From assembly GCA_041484845.1 (NCBI GenBank), contig JBGPIK010000120.1, forward strand, positions 1 through 16,224: DNA of 16,224 nt. Direction: 5' to 3'. Source of the stretch: JBGPIK01 sp041484845. GTDB taxonomy: Bacteria > Desulfobacterota > Binatia > UBA9968. Both the position numbers and the translations under genes were made by a program. How positions within the stretch are numbered: the stretch's first letter is position 1; each line of letters opens with the position of its first letter. Below the pieces are notes generated by a model that made no database searches, was not told where the DNA came from, and saw only the letters and a list, made by a program, of their open reading frames with translations. Of the stretch, positions 1 through 6,816 are shown one piece after another.

Positions 1-2
1 GG

Positions 3-788
3 GTGGTTTCGAACAAGTATCCGGCCGTCGTGCCGGACACGCCTTGGACCGCTCGCTCCGACGGGCTCTATGAATCGAGCGACGCTCTGGGTGCGCACGA
101 GGTAATTATCGAAGCGTCCGATCATATACTCAACATCGCCTGGCTCAACGAAGCGCAGCTCGCCGCTGTTCTATGCGCTTATCGCGATCGCATCTTGGAG
201 CTTAAGAAGGATCAGCGCTGGCGCTACATCTTGATTTACAAAAATCAGGGAGGTCCGGCCGGTGCAACCCTCGAGCACTGTCATTCGCAGCTGATCGCGC
301 TTCCCGCGGTTCCGAAACAAGCGGTTGAGGAAATCACCGGCGCGCGCGCCTATTTTGAATCCATGGGGCGCTGCCCCTACTGCGATATCGTTCAACAGGA
401 ACTGTCGGATCGAAAGCGATGGGTTGCCGAGAGCGAGCGTTTTATTGTCCTGTGTCCGTATGCTTCGCGTTTTCCCTATGAGACTTGGATTTTGCCGAAG
501 TTTCATTCGCCCTCTTTTGAGTGGACTTGCAGCGATGAATATGGTGAGCTGGCGCGCTGTCTAAGAGAGACTTTGATCCGGCTTAACCGCCGGCTCGATA
601 ATCCGCCATTGAATCACATAATTCACTCGACTCCCCTCGATGGTTGCGCTGGCGATTATTATGACTGGCATTTCGAGATATTGCCCAAACTTACGCAAGT
701 TGCAGGATTCGAGTGGGGATCCGGTTCATTCATCAACCCCGTCGCGCCTGAAGACGCGGCTCGCCTCCTGCGCGAGGTTGTTCCCTAA
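3..788 (+). CDS. galT: galactose-1-phosphate uridylyltransferase-type protein, 5' end outside window
   Basis: This is the C-terminal 261 residues of a HIT-superfamily nucleotidyltransferase of the GalT type. GalT enzymes transfer UMP between UDP-glucose and galactose-1-phosphate. The visible part opens with PNKYPAV-like sequence (SNKYPAVV), which lies inside complete GalT proteins, so the GTG at position 3 is unlikely to be the true start. The active-site block is HCHSQ at about residues 92-96 after GGPAGATLE; by family knowledge the second His is the nucleotidylated residue. A CPYC pair at about 124-127 could bind zinc. The C-terminal DWHFEILPK and the GSGSFINP block also fit the family. Full GalT proteins run about 330-350 residues, so roughly 80-90 are missing. 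It ends four bases before a palindromic element and converges on glmS. Substrate specificity (galactose-1-P or another sugar or adenylyl phosphate) cannot be settled from this fragment. Confidence 0.85.
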   Translation: MVSNKYPAVVPDTPWTARSDGLYESSDALGAHEVIIEASDHILNIAWLNEAQLAAVLCAYRDRILELKKDQRWRYILIYKNQGGPAGATLEHCHSQLIALPAVPKQAVEEITGARAYFESMGRCPYCDIVQQELSDRKRWVAESERFIVLCPYASRFPYETWILPKFHSPSFEWTCSDEYGELARCLRETLIRLNRRLDNPPLNHIIHSTPLDGCAGDYYDWHFEILPKLTQVAGFEWGSGSFINPVAPEDAARLLREVVP

Positions 789-792
789 ACCT

Positions 793-1026
793 GGATTCCG
801 CAGTTGAGATTGAGAGCAACCTCCGCGCTGGGTGTAAGCCCGGAGCGGCGAAGACACATAAACGAATAGCTTCAAGGTCTTCTTTGGCGCTTGGCCCGCC
901 GCTGCGCTTTGTCCCAGAGATGACCCTATGCACCGAAGCCGAGTGACGCTAAGGGGCTAAGGCTTATTGTCTTCGCTGTGTAGGGCTTAGGCCGAGCGCT
1001 CTACACTACTTCCAACCGCGGAATCC
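793..1026. repeat. palindromic intergenic element, copy 1 (complete)
   Basis: This 234-bp element has near-perfect terminal inverted repeats. The left end reads GGATTCCGCAGTTG and the right end, reverse-complemented, reads GGATTCCGCGGTTG (13 of 14 match). Inner inverted blocks also pair: TAAGCCC followed by GCGAAGACA lies near both ends in opposite orientation, so a single strand could fold into a long hairpin. A diverged second copy lies at 5869-6090. It has no coding capacity of its own. It begins 4 bases after the galT stop and fills most of the gap between convergent galT and glmS. It looks like a MITE-like non-autonomous element. No clear target duplication was found. Confidence 0.85.
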
Positions 1027-1054
1027 GGGCTAACCCGTTTAAGCGCTTGCCCGA

Positions 1055-1080
1055 CTCCGCCATGTTCACTTATGACGGAG
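1055..1080 (-). terminator. possible hairpin 3' of glmS
   Basis: CTCCG-C-CAT at 1055-1063 pairs with ATG-A-CGGAG at 1072-1080 around an 8-base loop, giving 8 base pairs with one C/A mismatch. It lies about 40 bases past the glmS stop in the direction of glmS transcription. There is no run of T after it, so it is not a classic intrinsic terminator and may only be a 3' stabilising hairpin. Confidence 0.3.
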
Positions 1081-1120
1081 CCGCGAACCAGCGTCGACAG
1101 AAGCCTCGGTGAGACAGCTC

Positions 1121-2950
1121 TTACTCGACCGTTACGCTTTTGGCGAGGTTTCGCGGTTGATCGACATCGGTGCCGCGATGCACCGCGATGTGATAGGCGA
1201 GCAGCTGCAACGGCACGCTCATCACCACCGGTGTAAGAAAATGGGAAGCTTTCGCAACCGTGATCACGCCGAACGAGGAGATCTCTGGGGGAATCTTTTT
1301 TTCATCGGTAAGGATAATGATCTTACCTCCGCGCGACTCGACTTCCTTGAGATTCCCGAGCGTCTTTTGGAAATAGCGGTCGCGCGGCAAGAGCACGAGC
1401 ACCGGCAGCGATTCGTCAATGAGCGCGATGGGGCCGTGTTTCATCTCGCCCGCCGGATAACCTTCGGCGTGGATATAGGAAATTTCTTTCAGTTTAAGCG
1501 CCCCTTCAAGGGCGATGGGATAATTGATGCCGCGGCCCAGATAAAGAAAATCGGTGCTATCAGCCAATTCGCGCGCCAACGCCTCAACTTCTTCCTCCTG
1601 CTTCAAAGTCTCATCCAGCCAGTTAGGCAAGTGCATCAAATCGGCGAGTAATTTCTTCGCCCCGGCGCCACTCAACGTTCCTCTCAGGCGTCCCAGTGCG
1701 ACGGCCAGCAAGTACAGTGCCGTCAATTGCGTGGTGAAGGCTTTGGTGCTCGCCACGCTGATCTCCGGCCCCGCATGGGTATAAAGAACTCCATCTGATT
1801 TTCTCGGGATCGAAGAATCCACGACGTTACAGATGCATAGAACTTTGGCTTTTTTCTGCCGCGCTATTTCGACCGCCGCGAGCGTGTCCGCCGTCTCTCC
1901 CGATTGGCTCACCATGAGAAGCATGGAGCGCGGGTCCATCAGCGGAGATCGGTATCTGAACTCCGAGCCGTAATCGACTTCCGCGGGAATTTGCGCGATC
2001 TCTTCGAGCATGAATTTGCCGACCAGGCAGGCATGCCATGCAGTGCCGCAGGCGACCAGATGGATTCGCTTGATCTGCCGTGCCTGGGTTGCGGTGATAT
2101 CCATCCCTTCGAGCGAAACTTCGCCGGTTTTCAAGGCAATACGACCGCGAAAGGTATCGGCCACGGCCCGTGGTTGCTCATGAATCTCCTTGAGCATGTA
2201 ATGCCGATATCCCCCTTTCTGCGCCGCCACCGCATCCCAGGTGATTTCTTTGAAAGGGCGGTCCACCGATTTTCCCTTGCCGTCGTAAAGGCGAAATGAT
2301 TCGGCCTTCACTTCCCCCACTTCGCCGTCTTCCAGGAACGCCACCTTGCGGGTGTAATCGAGCAATGCCGGAATATCGGACGCGATAAAGGTTTCACCTT
2401 CGCCCCAGCCGACGACAATGGGCGTTGAGTTTTTTGCGACAATAAGCCGAGTGGGATCTCTCTGGTTGAGGAAAAGCAAAGCATACGAGCCACGAATTTC
2501 CTTAAGGCTCTTCCTCACGGCTTCGAGAAAATCCATCCCTTTCTCGATTTTTTCCGCGACCAGGTGTGCGACAATTTCGGTATCTGTCTCGGAGGAAAAT
2601 TTTGTGCCCCTCTGGGTCAATTGCTCTTTGAGTTCTAAATAGTTCTCGATGATGCCGTTGTGTACAACGACCACGTCGCCGGCGCGATGGGGATGGGCAT
2701 TGGTTTCCGAAGGCCGGCCATGCGTCGCCCACCGAGTATGACCGATCCCGACGGTGCCCATCATCGGGTCGCGGTCGAGGATGAGTTCGAGATTTTTGAG
2801 TTTACCTTCGCAGCGCCGCACCGCAATATGACCATTGGTCAAGACTGCAATCCCGGCGGAGTCGTAACCCCGGTATTCGAGCTTTCTGAGGCTTTCCAGA
2901 ATCAGCGGTGCCGCGTCCCTCTTGCCGATATAACCGACGATGCCACACAT
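1121..2950 (-). CDS. glmS: glutamine--fructose-6-phosphate aminotransferase (isomerizing)
   Basis: GlmS makes glucosamine-6-phosphate from fructose-6-phosphate and glutamine, the first committed step to UDP-GlcNAc for peptidoglycan and LPS. The 609-residue length is normal. The start is fixed by MCGIVGYIG: Cys2 becomes the N-terminal nucleophile of the class II glutamine amidotransferase domain (about residues 2-220; motifs RGYDSAG, HTRWATHG and NAHPH). Two SIS sugar-isomerase domains follow, with the ACGTAWHA and SQSGETADT blocks in the first and GEMKHGP in the second. The C-terminus AKSVTVE is the conserved tail. The frame is open upstream to 2995, but a longer protein would bury Cys2. The ATG shares one base with the glmU stop (TAATG), so translation is probably coupled. 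A Shine-Dalgarno-like AAGGGA lies about 11 bases upstream, inside glmU. No glmS ribozyme is present, because glmU directly precedes the gene. Confidence 0.98.
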   Translation of the reverse strand: MCGIVGYIGKRDAAPLILESLRKLEYRGYDSAGIAVLTNGHIAVRRCEGKLKNLELILDRDPMMGTVGIGHTRWATHGRPSETNAHPHRAGDVVVVHNGIIENYLELKEQLTQRGTKFSSETDTEIVAHLVAEKIEKGMDFLEAVRKSLKEIRGSYALLFLNQRDPTRLIVAKNSTPIVVGWGEGETFIASDIPALLDYTRKVAFLEDGEVGEVKAESFRLYDGKGKSVDRPFKEITWDAVAAQKGGYRHYMLKEIHEQPRAVADTFRGRIALKTGEVSLEGMDITATQARQIKRIHLVACGTAWHACLVGKFMLEEIAQIPAEVDYGSEFRYRSPLMDPRSMLLMVSQSGETADTLAAVEIARQKKAKVLCICNVVDSSIPRKSDGVLYTHAGPEISVASTKAFTTQLTALYLLAVALGRLRGTLSGAGAKKLLADLMHLPNWLDETLKQEEEVEALARELADSTDFLYLGRGINYPIALEGALKLKEISYIHAEGYPAGEMKHGPIALIDESLPVLVLLPRDRYFQKTLGNLKEVESRGGKIIILTDEKKIPPEISSFGVITVAKASHFLTPVVMSVPLQLLAYHIAVHRGTDVDQPRNLAKSVTVE

Positions 2951-4344
2951 TATTTTTTGAATCCCTTCATTTTGTCGCGTTTCCGTTCGGTCCAACCTTC
3001 CCGCACCCGTTCCTCCCGCTCGTTAAAGACCAACGCTCCTGCAGGAACATCGTGACGGATGGTCGTTGCCGTCGCCACATAGACATCGTTGCCTAAGGAA
3101 ACCGGCGCAATCAACGTCGAATCGCTGCCCACCTGCACGCGGTCACCGATGGTTGTCCGGTATTTTTTGAAGCCGTCATAGTTACAGGTGATGGTTCCGG
3201 CGCCGATGTTGGTCTCGCGCCCAATGGTGCAGTCGCCGAGATAGGTCAGGTGGTTGGCTTTTGTTCCGTCCCCTAGAGTTGCTTGCTTCGCCTCGACGAA
3301 ATTGCCGATATGAACATTGCGGCCCAGCGCGGTCCCCGGTCTGAGATGGGCAAAAGGGCCGACGATCGCTCCGCTGGCGATCTGGGAGTTTGTTATCACC
3401 ACTGAGAATAAGAGATGCACTTCGTCCTCAAGCGCGGCATCGGTAAGATACGCGCTGCCGTCGATCTGACAGCGTTCGCCGATAGTCGTGCGCCCCCGGA
3501 GATGAGTGTTGGGACCAATGACCGTGTCCCTGCCCACAGTCACGCCCTCATCAATGTATATCGTTTGGGGATCCTTTAACGTCACGCCGGCATCCATCCA
3601 CCTTCGGTTGATCCGCTCCTGTAAGATTTTTTCCATCGCGGCAAGCTCCCCCCTGGTATTGATCCCCATCATTTCATGCGGATCGTCGATCCTAAGAGTT
3701 GCGATTTTTCTTTTCTGCGCCAGGCCGATCGTAACAATGTCGGGCAAGTAGTATTCCCGTTGTTGATTATGATTTTTCACTCGTTCCAAAGCAGCGAAAA
3801 GAAACTCAGCCGAAGCGACGTACACTCCCGCGTTCACTTCCTTGATCTGCTTCTCGGTCGCCGTCGCATCTCGTTCTTCGACGGTTCCGCTAATCGCACC
3901 GTAACCATCGCGCAATATCCTGCCGTATCCTTTGGGATCATCCAGATAGGCGGTCATCAACGTCAGCGCAGCCTGTTGATCTCGATGCATATCGATCATG
4001 GCGTCCAGCGACCTCTGCATAATCAAAGGAACGTCGCCGCTAAGAATCAAAATGTCGCCGGGAAAATCGTTAAACGCTTTTCTCGCGCAGAGCGCGGCGT
4101 GCCCGGTGCCGAGTTGTTGTTCCTGGATTACCCAACTCACCTCAGGTCCCGCGTAAGACCGTTGAACCGACTCGGCGCCATGGCCGATGACGATGACTAT
4201 TTTCGCGGGTTGGAGCTTCTGCGCGATCGCAAGCGGGTGGAAAAATAGCGGTTTTCCACACAGCGAATGAAGGACTTTGGGCAAGCCGGATCTCATTCGC
4301 TTGCCCTGTCCGGCCGCCAATAAAATGACACCCATTCGGTTCAT
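2950..4344 (-). CDS. glmU: bifunctional UDP-N-acetylglucosamine pyrophosphorylase / glucosamine-1-phosphate N-acetyltransferase
   Basis: GlmU acetylates glucosamine-1-phosphate and then uridylylates it to UDP-GlcNAc in the cytoplasm. The 464-residue protein has both usual domains. The N-terminal nucleotidyltransferase domain (about 1-230) has LLAAGQGKRM near the start, the QEQQLGTGHA block, SGDVPL and the NAGVY region. The C-terminal left-handed beta-helix acetyltransferase domain (about 250-450) has many hexapeptide repeats, GPFAHLRPGT, NHLTYLGD carrying the catalytic-type His, and NIGAGTITCNYDG. The C-terminus is lysine- and arginine-rich. The start used here is ATG at 4344; a second ATG three codons later is equally possible, and neither has a clear Shine-Dalgarno. 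A sigma70-like promoter lies 30-57 bases upstream. It forms an operon with glmS (one-base overlap). GlmM is not in this window. Confidence 0.97.
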   Translation of the reverse strand: MNRMGVILLAAGQGKRMRSGLPKVLHSLCGKPLFFHPLAIAQKLQPAKIVIVIGHGAESVQRSYAGPEVSWVIQEQQLGTGHAALCARKAFNDFPGDILILSGDVPLIMQRSLDAMIDMHRDQQAALTLMTAYLDDPKGYGRILRDGYGAISGTVEERDATATEKQIKEVNAGVYVASAEFLFAALERVKNHNQQREYYLPDIVTIGLAQKRKIATLRIDDPHEMMGINTRGELAAMEKILQERINRRWMDAGVTLKDPQTIYIDEGVTVGRDTVIGPNTHLRGRTTIGERCQIDGSAYLTDAALEDEVHLLFSVVITNSQIASGAIVGPFAHLRPGTALGRNVHIGNFVEAKQATLGDGTKANHLTYLGDCTIGRETNIGAGTITCNYDGFKKYRTTIGDRVQVGSDSTLIAPVSLGNDVYVATATTIRHDVPAGALVFNEREERVREGWTERKRDKMKGFKK

Positions 4345-4373
4345 AAGTATGAGCGAAAGCGCTAAAGTATTAG

Positions 4374-4401
4374 ATTATAGCGGAAGTGGACGCCCAGTCA
4401 A
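4374..4401 (-). promoter_or_regulatory. sigma70-type promoter of glmU-glmS
   Basis: On the minus strand the -35 box is TTGACT (4401-4396), the spacer is 16 bases and the -10 box is a perfect TATAAT (4379-4374). Transcription would begin near 4367, giving a leader of about 22 bases before the glmU ATG. A perfect inverted repeat ends two bases upstream of the -35 box. Confidence 0.75.
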
Positions 4402-4403
4402 AG

Positions 4404-4441
4404 CAAAGTTAACCTTCAAGGGGGCGCAAAGGTTAACTTTG
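4404..4441. promoter_or_regulatory. 13-bp perfect inverted repeat upstream of the glmU promoter
   Basis: CAAAGTTAACCTT (4404-4416) and AAGGTTAACTTTG (4429-4441) are exact reverse complements separated by 12 bases. Each arm contains the self-complementary core GTTAAC. The site abuts the -35 box of the glmU promoter, with its centre about 55 bases upstream of the predicted transcription start, a position typical for activator binding. It could instead be a transcript hairpin ending the upstream small membrane protein gene, but no T run follows on the minus strand, so an operator is favoured. Confidence 0.5.
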
Positions 4442-4491
4442 TCGCGGCACGTCGAGAGGGGAAAATACGTGTGACGAAATCTCTGATGGCG

Positions 4492-4722
4492 TTACGGCGA
4501 CGGCGCGTGTGGCAAATTGGCCGGGCGACTCTGCGAGCCTTGCTTCAGGAACCGACTTTGGGGAAAGCGCTCCTGGCAAGCTTTCATGAAAAACATCAAA
4601 AGACCGATCGACAGCACGATGGAAGCCAGGGTGATAAGCGGGGTTAAGAACGCGCTCCAACGCTCGCGGCGGCGCTTTCTTTTGATTTGCTCAATGGCTT
4701 CTTCGTCAATTCGCTCGTCCAT
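4492..4722 (-). CDS. small single-pass membrane protein, unknown function
   Basis: This is a 76-residue protein not assigned to a family. The N-terminus is acidic and then strongly basic (MDERIDEEAIEQIKRKRRRER). One hydrophobic helix of about 20 residues follows (roughly 25-46, LTPLITLASIVLSIGLLMFF), then a short polar, proline-rich tail. The charge pattern, with an Arg/Lys cluster before the helix, predicts a cytoplasmic N-terminus. The ATG at 4722 has no strong Shine-Dalgarno. The gene lies upstream of glmU on the same strand, but the glmU promoter and the inverted repeat separate them. An overlapping frame at 4433-4660 lacks any such organisation. The reality of this gene rests on the clean transmembrane pattern. 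Confidence 0.55.
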   Translation of the reverse strand: MDERIDEEAIEQIKRKRRRERWSAFLTPLITLASIVLSIGLLMFFMKACQERFPQSRFLKQGSQSRPANLPHAPSP

Positions 4723-4831
4723 CAGTAGGCGCCGTCCGCCGCTTTACCTTTCCAAAGATCCCGAGCCCTGTACGCGAGAACTATAATATGAGCGTAGGCC
4801 GAAGTGCAATTTGCCGGCGCTGAGAAAATTC

Positions 4832-4860
4832 TTGTCACTGCAACCGTTTTCGAGTAAAAA
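4832..4860 (+). promoter_or_regulatory. possible promoter of the zinc-ribbon gene
   Basis: TTGTCA (4832-4837), a 17-base spacer and TAAAAA (4855-4860) form a fair sigma70-like match. Transcription would begin at about the ATG at 4867, and no Shine-Dalgarno lies before that ATG, so a leaderless transcript is possible. Not more than suggestive. Confidence 0.3.
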
Positions 4861-4866
4861 CAGTGT

Positions 4867-5064
4867 ATGCCTAGAGCCCATTTGACGCTCCGCGATGCTC
4901 TGATCAGCCAAGTCGAACCCTTGGCAAGCCATCAGGAGCGTCAGGAAAACTGGTGGGAATTCTGCCCCATGTGCAGCTCCAAATTAATCAATCGAAAATG
5001 CCGCTTTGTTTGTTCCAATCCGGAGTGTCAGTTTTTCATGAGCTGCAGTGAATTCGATTTGTAA
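4867..5064 (+). CDS. small zinc-ribbon protein, unknown function
   Basis: This 65-residue protein has a C-terminal zinc-ribbon pattern: CPMC at 33-36 and CSNPEC at 49-54, giving CX2C-X12-CX4C, with further cysteines at 45 and 60. The first 30 residues are polar and probably helical, ending in WWEF just before the ribbon. Such small ribbons bind zinc and often bind nucleic acid or proteins, but no specific role can be given. The four regularly spaced cysteines are the evidence that this short frame is a gene. It lies 63 bases upstream of the CinA-like gene on the same strand, which may indicate co-transcription, although the CinA-like gene also has its own promoter-like sequence. Confidence 0.7.
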   Translation: MPRAHLTLRDALISQVEPLASHQERQENWWEFCPMCSSKLINRKCRFVCSNPECQFFMSCSEFDL

Positions 5065-5092
5065 TCTCGCCAAGGAAAACGGCGCGACTGTC

Positions 5093-5120
5093 TTGCGAGC
5101 GATGCTGCGCTTGAGATAAT
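5093..5120 (+). promoter_or_regulatory. possible promoter of the CinA-like gene
   Basis: TTGCGA (5093-5098), a 16-base spacer and GATAAT (5115-5120) resemble a sigma70 promoter. The expected start of transcription falls at or next to the ATG at 5128, and no Shine-Dalgarno is visible, so a leaderless transcript would result. It is weak on its own. Confidence 0.3.
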
Positions 5121-5127
5121 AAGAATC

Positions 5128-5856
5128 ATGTCCAAGAGCGCCGGCATCGTTATTATTGGGAACGAAGTCCTCTCGGGCAAGACCCAGGACACCAATTCCT
5201 ATTTCCTCTGCACCGAGTTGCGTCAGCTGGGCGTCGAGGTGCAAAAGATCTCCACTATTCCCGACGTCATCGAATTGATCGGCAGGGAAGTCGCGGAGTT
5301 CTCCAAGCGATTCGATTTTGTCTTTACTACCGGCGGCGTGGGTCCAACCCATGACGATGTCACCATCGATGGCATAGCGCACGGTTTCGGTCTAAAGGTC
5401 GTTCGTCACCCGGACATCGAGCGCCGCATGCGTCAACGGCTCGGCAGTGATGTCAATGAAGCCAGACTCCGAATGGCCAATGTGCCTGAAGGAGCCGAGC
5501 TTCTGGCGACGGAAGCTTTGTTTGCGCCGATTGTGAAGATCCACAATGTGTTTATTTTTCCGGGGATACCCCGGATTTTGCAGGAGCGATTTCACGCCAT
5601 TAAGGAGAATTTTCGCGAGGCGCCCTACTTTCTTAAGAACGTCTACGTCAAATCAGGTGAAGGGGTCATCGCCAAAATGCTCAATGATGTCCTGGCGAAG
5701 TTTCCCGAGCTCCTTCTCGGCTCCTATCCCGTGTTGGACATTCCCGAGTACAAAGTGAAAGTGACTTTCGAATCGAAAGATCCCGAATACCTGCAGCGCG
5801 CCCTGCAAAGCTTTCTCGCTTCTCTCCCTGACGGGGCCGTGCACCGCGTCGAATAA
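5128..5856 (+). CDS. CinA N-terminal / MoaB-fold (MoCF) domain protein
   Basis: This 242-residue protein belongs to the stand-alone COG1058 group, which is the N-terminal domain of CinA and shares the MoaB/MogA molybdopterin-binding fold. Family signatures are GNEVLSGKTQDTN (about 11-23), TTGGVGPTHDDVT (about 67-79) and FIFPGIP (about 143-149). The C-terminal nicotinamide-nucleotide amidase domain of full CinA is absent, so the protein is a single-domain form and not truncated. Family members have been linked to ADP-ribose or nucleotide pyrophosphatase activity, and a related domain sits on eukaryotic FAD synthase; the true substrate here is unknown. Molybdenum cofactor genes follow on the opposite strand. 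Its stop lies 12 bases before the second copy of the palindromic element. Confidence 0.88.
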   Translation: MSKSAGIVIIGNEVLSGKTQDTNSYFLCTELRQLGVEVQKISTIPDVIELIGREVAEFSKRFDFVFTTGGVGPTHDDVTIDGIAHGFGLKVVRHPDIERRMRQRLGSDVNEARLRMANVPEGAELLATEALFAPIVKIHNVFIFPGIPRILQERFHAIKENFREAPYFLKNVYVKSGEGVIAKMLNDVLAKFPELLLGSYPVLDIPEYKVKVTFESKDPEYLQRALQSFLASLPDGAVHRVE

Positions 5857-5868
5857 AACTTAGCCATC

Positions 5869-6090
5869 GGTGTAAGCCCGGAGCGGCAAAGACACAGACC
5901 TGCCCTGAGCGGAGTCGAAGGGAGCGAATAGTTTCAAGGTCTTCTTTGGCGCTTGGCCCGCCGCTGCGCTTTGTCTCCGGAGATTACCTTATGCACCGAA
6001 GCCGAGTGGCCGCTAAGGGGTAGAGATCCATTGTCTTCGTTGTGTAGGGCTTACGCCGGGCGCTCTACGCTACTTTCAACTGCGGAATCC
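5869..6090. repeat. palindromic intergenic element, copy 2 (left end missing)
   Basis: This is a direct-orientation, diverged copy of the element at 793-1026. Shared blocks include GGTGTAAGCCCGGAGCGGC, the TTCAAGGTCTTCTTTGGCGC region, TATGCACCGAAGCCGAGTG, TTGTGTAGGGCTTA and the right terminus TGCGGAATCC ending at 6090. The first 38 bases of copy 1, including its left inverted terminus, have no counterpart here; homology begins 13 bases after the CinA-like stop. An extra block of about 27 bases near 5896-5923 replaces four bases of copy 1. Like copy 1, it lies between convergent genes (CinA-like and moaE). Confidence 0.85.
5899..5922. repeat. short dispersed-type repeat nested in element copy 2
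   Basis: CCTGCCCTGAGCGGAGTCGAAGGG is absent from copy 1 and interrupts the otherwise colinear copy 2. It resembles the short GC-rich sequences of the form CCTTCGACnnnGCTCAGGnC that I recall as dispersed repeats in many environmental bacterial genomes. Its ends are partly complementary (CCCT / AGGG). Only one copy is in this window, so its repeat status is inferred. Confidence 0.5.
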
Positions 6091-6126
6091 GAGGTCAAGA
6101 GAAGTTTCCATGATGGTGCGCGTGCC

Positions 6127-6564
6127 TTAATCCTGTTTCAAAGATAGCGGTTGGCCCGTCTGGGTCCCGATCCAGACCTCTCCGCCCTCATAGACTTCCT
6201 TTTTCCAAATCGGAACGGTTTTCTTGATTTCTTCAATGGCGAATCGGCACGCGGCAAATGCCGCCTCGCGATGGGCCGACGAGACGGCGATGATCACGCT
6301 CGCTTCAGTGATCTGAACCGGCCCGAGCCGGTGCACGATCGCCATCCGGCCAATCGGCCACTTCGCGCGCGCCTCTGCGCCGATGCGCGCCAACTCTTTT
6401 TCCGCCATTTCCGGGTAGGCTTCATAGTCGAGCGCAATGACCTTGCGTCCTTCATTATTGTTCCGCGTCGTGCCGATAAAAGTCACAATGGCGCCGGCCT
6501 CGGGATCGCTGACAAAATTCACCAGCTCCTGAAGATCGATAGCCTTGTCGGTCACACGAAACAT
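6127..6564 (-). CDS. moaE: molybdopterin synthase catalytic subunit MoaE
   Basis: MoaE, paired with thiocarboxylated MoaD, inserts two sulfurs into cyclic pyranopterin monophosphate to make molybdopterin. The 145-residue length is normal for the family. Recognisable features are AGAIVTFIGTTRNNN (about 23-37, with the conserved Arg), LDYEAYPEMAE, VHRLG, and SSAHREAAFAACRFAIEEIKKTVPIWKKE (from about residue 96). The last block holds the His-Arg pair and the lysines that correspond to active-site lysines in the E. coli enzyme. The ATG at 6564 has a modest Shine-Dalgarno (AGG about 6 bases upstream) and follows moaD after six bases. It is the last gene of the moaB-moaD-moaE operon and converges on the CinA-like gene. 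Confidence 0.97.
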   Translation of the reverse strand: MFRVTDKAIDLQELVNFVSDPEAGAIVTFIGTTRNNNEGRKVIALDYEAYPEMAEKELARIGAEARAKWPIGRMAIVHRLGPVQITEASVIIAVSSAHREAAFAACRFAIEEIKKTVPIWKKEVYEGGEVWIGTQTGQPLSLKQD

Positions 6565-6570
6565 TTTTGC

Positions 6571-6816
6571 CTAGCCGCCGCTTACGGGAGGAATAAAAAC
6601 GACTTCGTCCAGTTCAGCTAACTGATGATCCGAAGTGACGTAACTTTGGTTGACCGCGTATAAGAGACGAATGCCCGGCACATTCAACTTAGGATAGTCC
6701 TTTTGCAGCGCATGCCACAATTCAGCTACCGTTGCTCCTTGCGGCAGTTCTCTTGTGATCTCGGCAGCTCCGGCACGCTCGCGTAGAATCGCGAAAAATT
6801 TCACCTTAACTTTCAT
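6571..6816 (-). CDS. moaD: molybdopterin synthase sulfur-carrier subunit MoaD
   Basis: MoaD is the ubiquitin-fold sulfur carrier of molybdopterin synthase. This 81-residue protein opens with a beta-strand (MKVKVKFFAILRE), carries the central strand ATVAELWHAL and ends in PPVSGG; the terminal Gly-Gly is adenylated and then thiocarboxylated. FAILRE near the start and DEVVFIPPVSGG at the end are typical of the family. The ATG overlaps the moaB stop by four bases (ATGA), so translation is coupled, and AGGG lies about 4 bases upstream of the ATG. MoaE follows six bases downstream, so the two subunits can be made together. Confidence 0.97.
   Translation of the reverse strand: MKVKVKFFAILRERAGAAEITRELPQGATVAELWHALQKDYPKLNVPGIRLLYAVNQSYVTSDHQLAELDEVVFIPPVSGG

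Noticed and set aside
1109..1651. Long open frame on the plus strand opposite glmS
   Set aside because: It lies wholly antisense to highly conserved glmS sequence, has no recognisable domain and no ribosome binding site; the openness follows from the codon bias of glmS.
2951..2995. Upstream extension of glmS
   Set aside because: It would place 15 residues before the catalytic Cys2, which must become the N-terminus, and would overlap glmU further.
3676..4248. 190-codon open frame opposite glmU
   Set aside because: It is antisense to glmU and its residue mix is that of a shadow frame, with no motif.
4345..4373. glmS-type ribozyme or other riboswitch in the glm operon leader
   Set aside because: The predicted leader is only about 22 bases, and glmS follows glmU with a one-base overlap, leaving no space.
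4433..4660. 75-codon minus-strand frame overlapping the small membrane protein
   Set aside because: It lacks a hydrophobic helix or any domain; the frame at 4492-4722 has a clear membrane segment.
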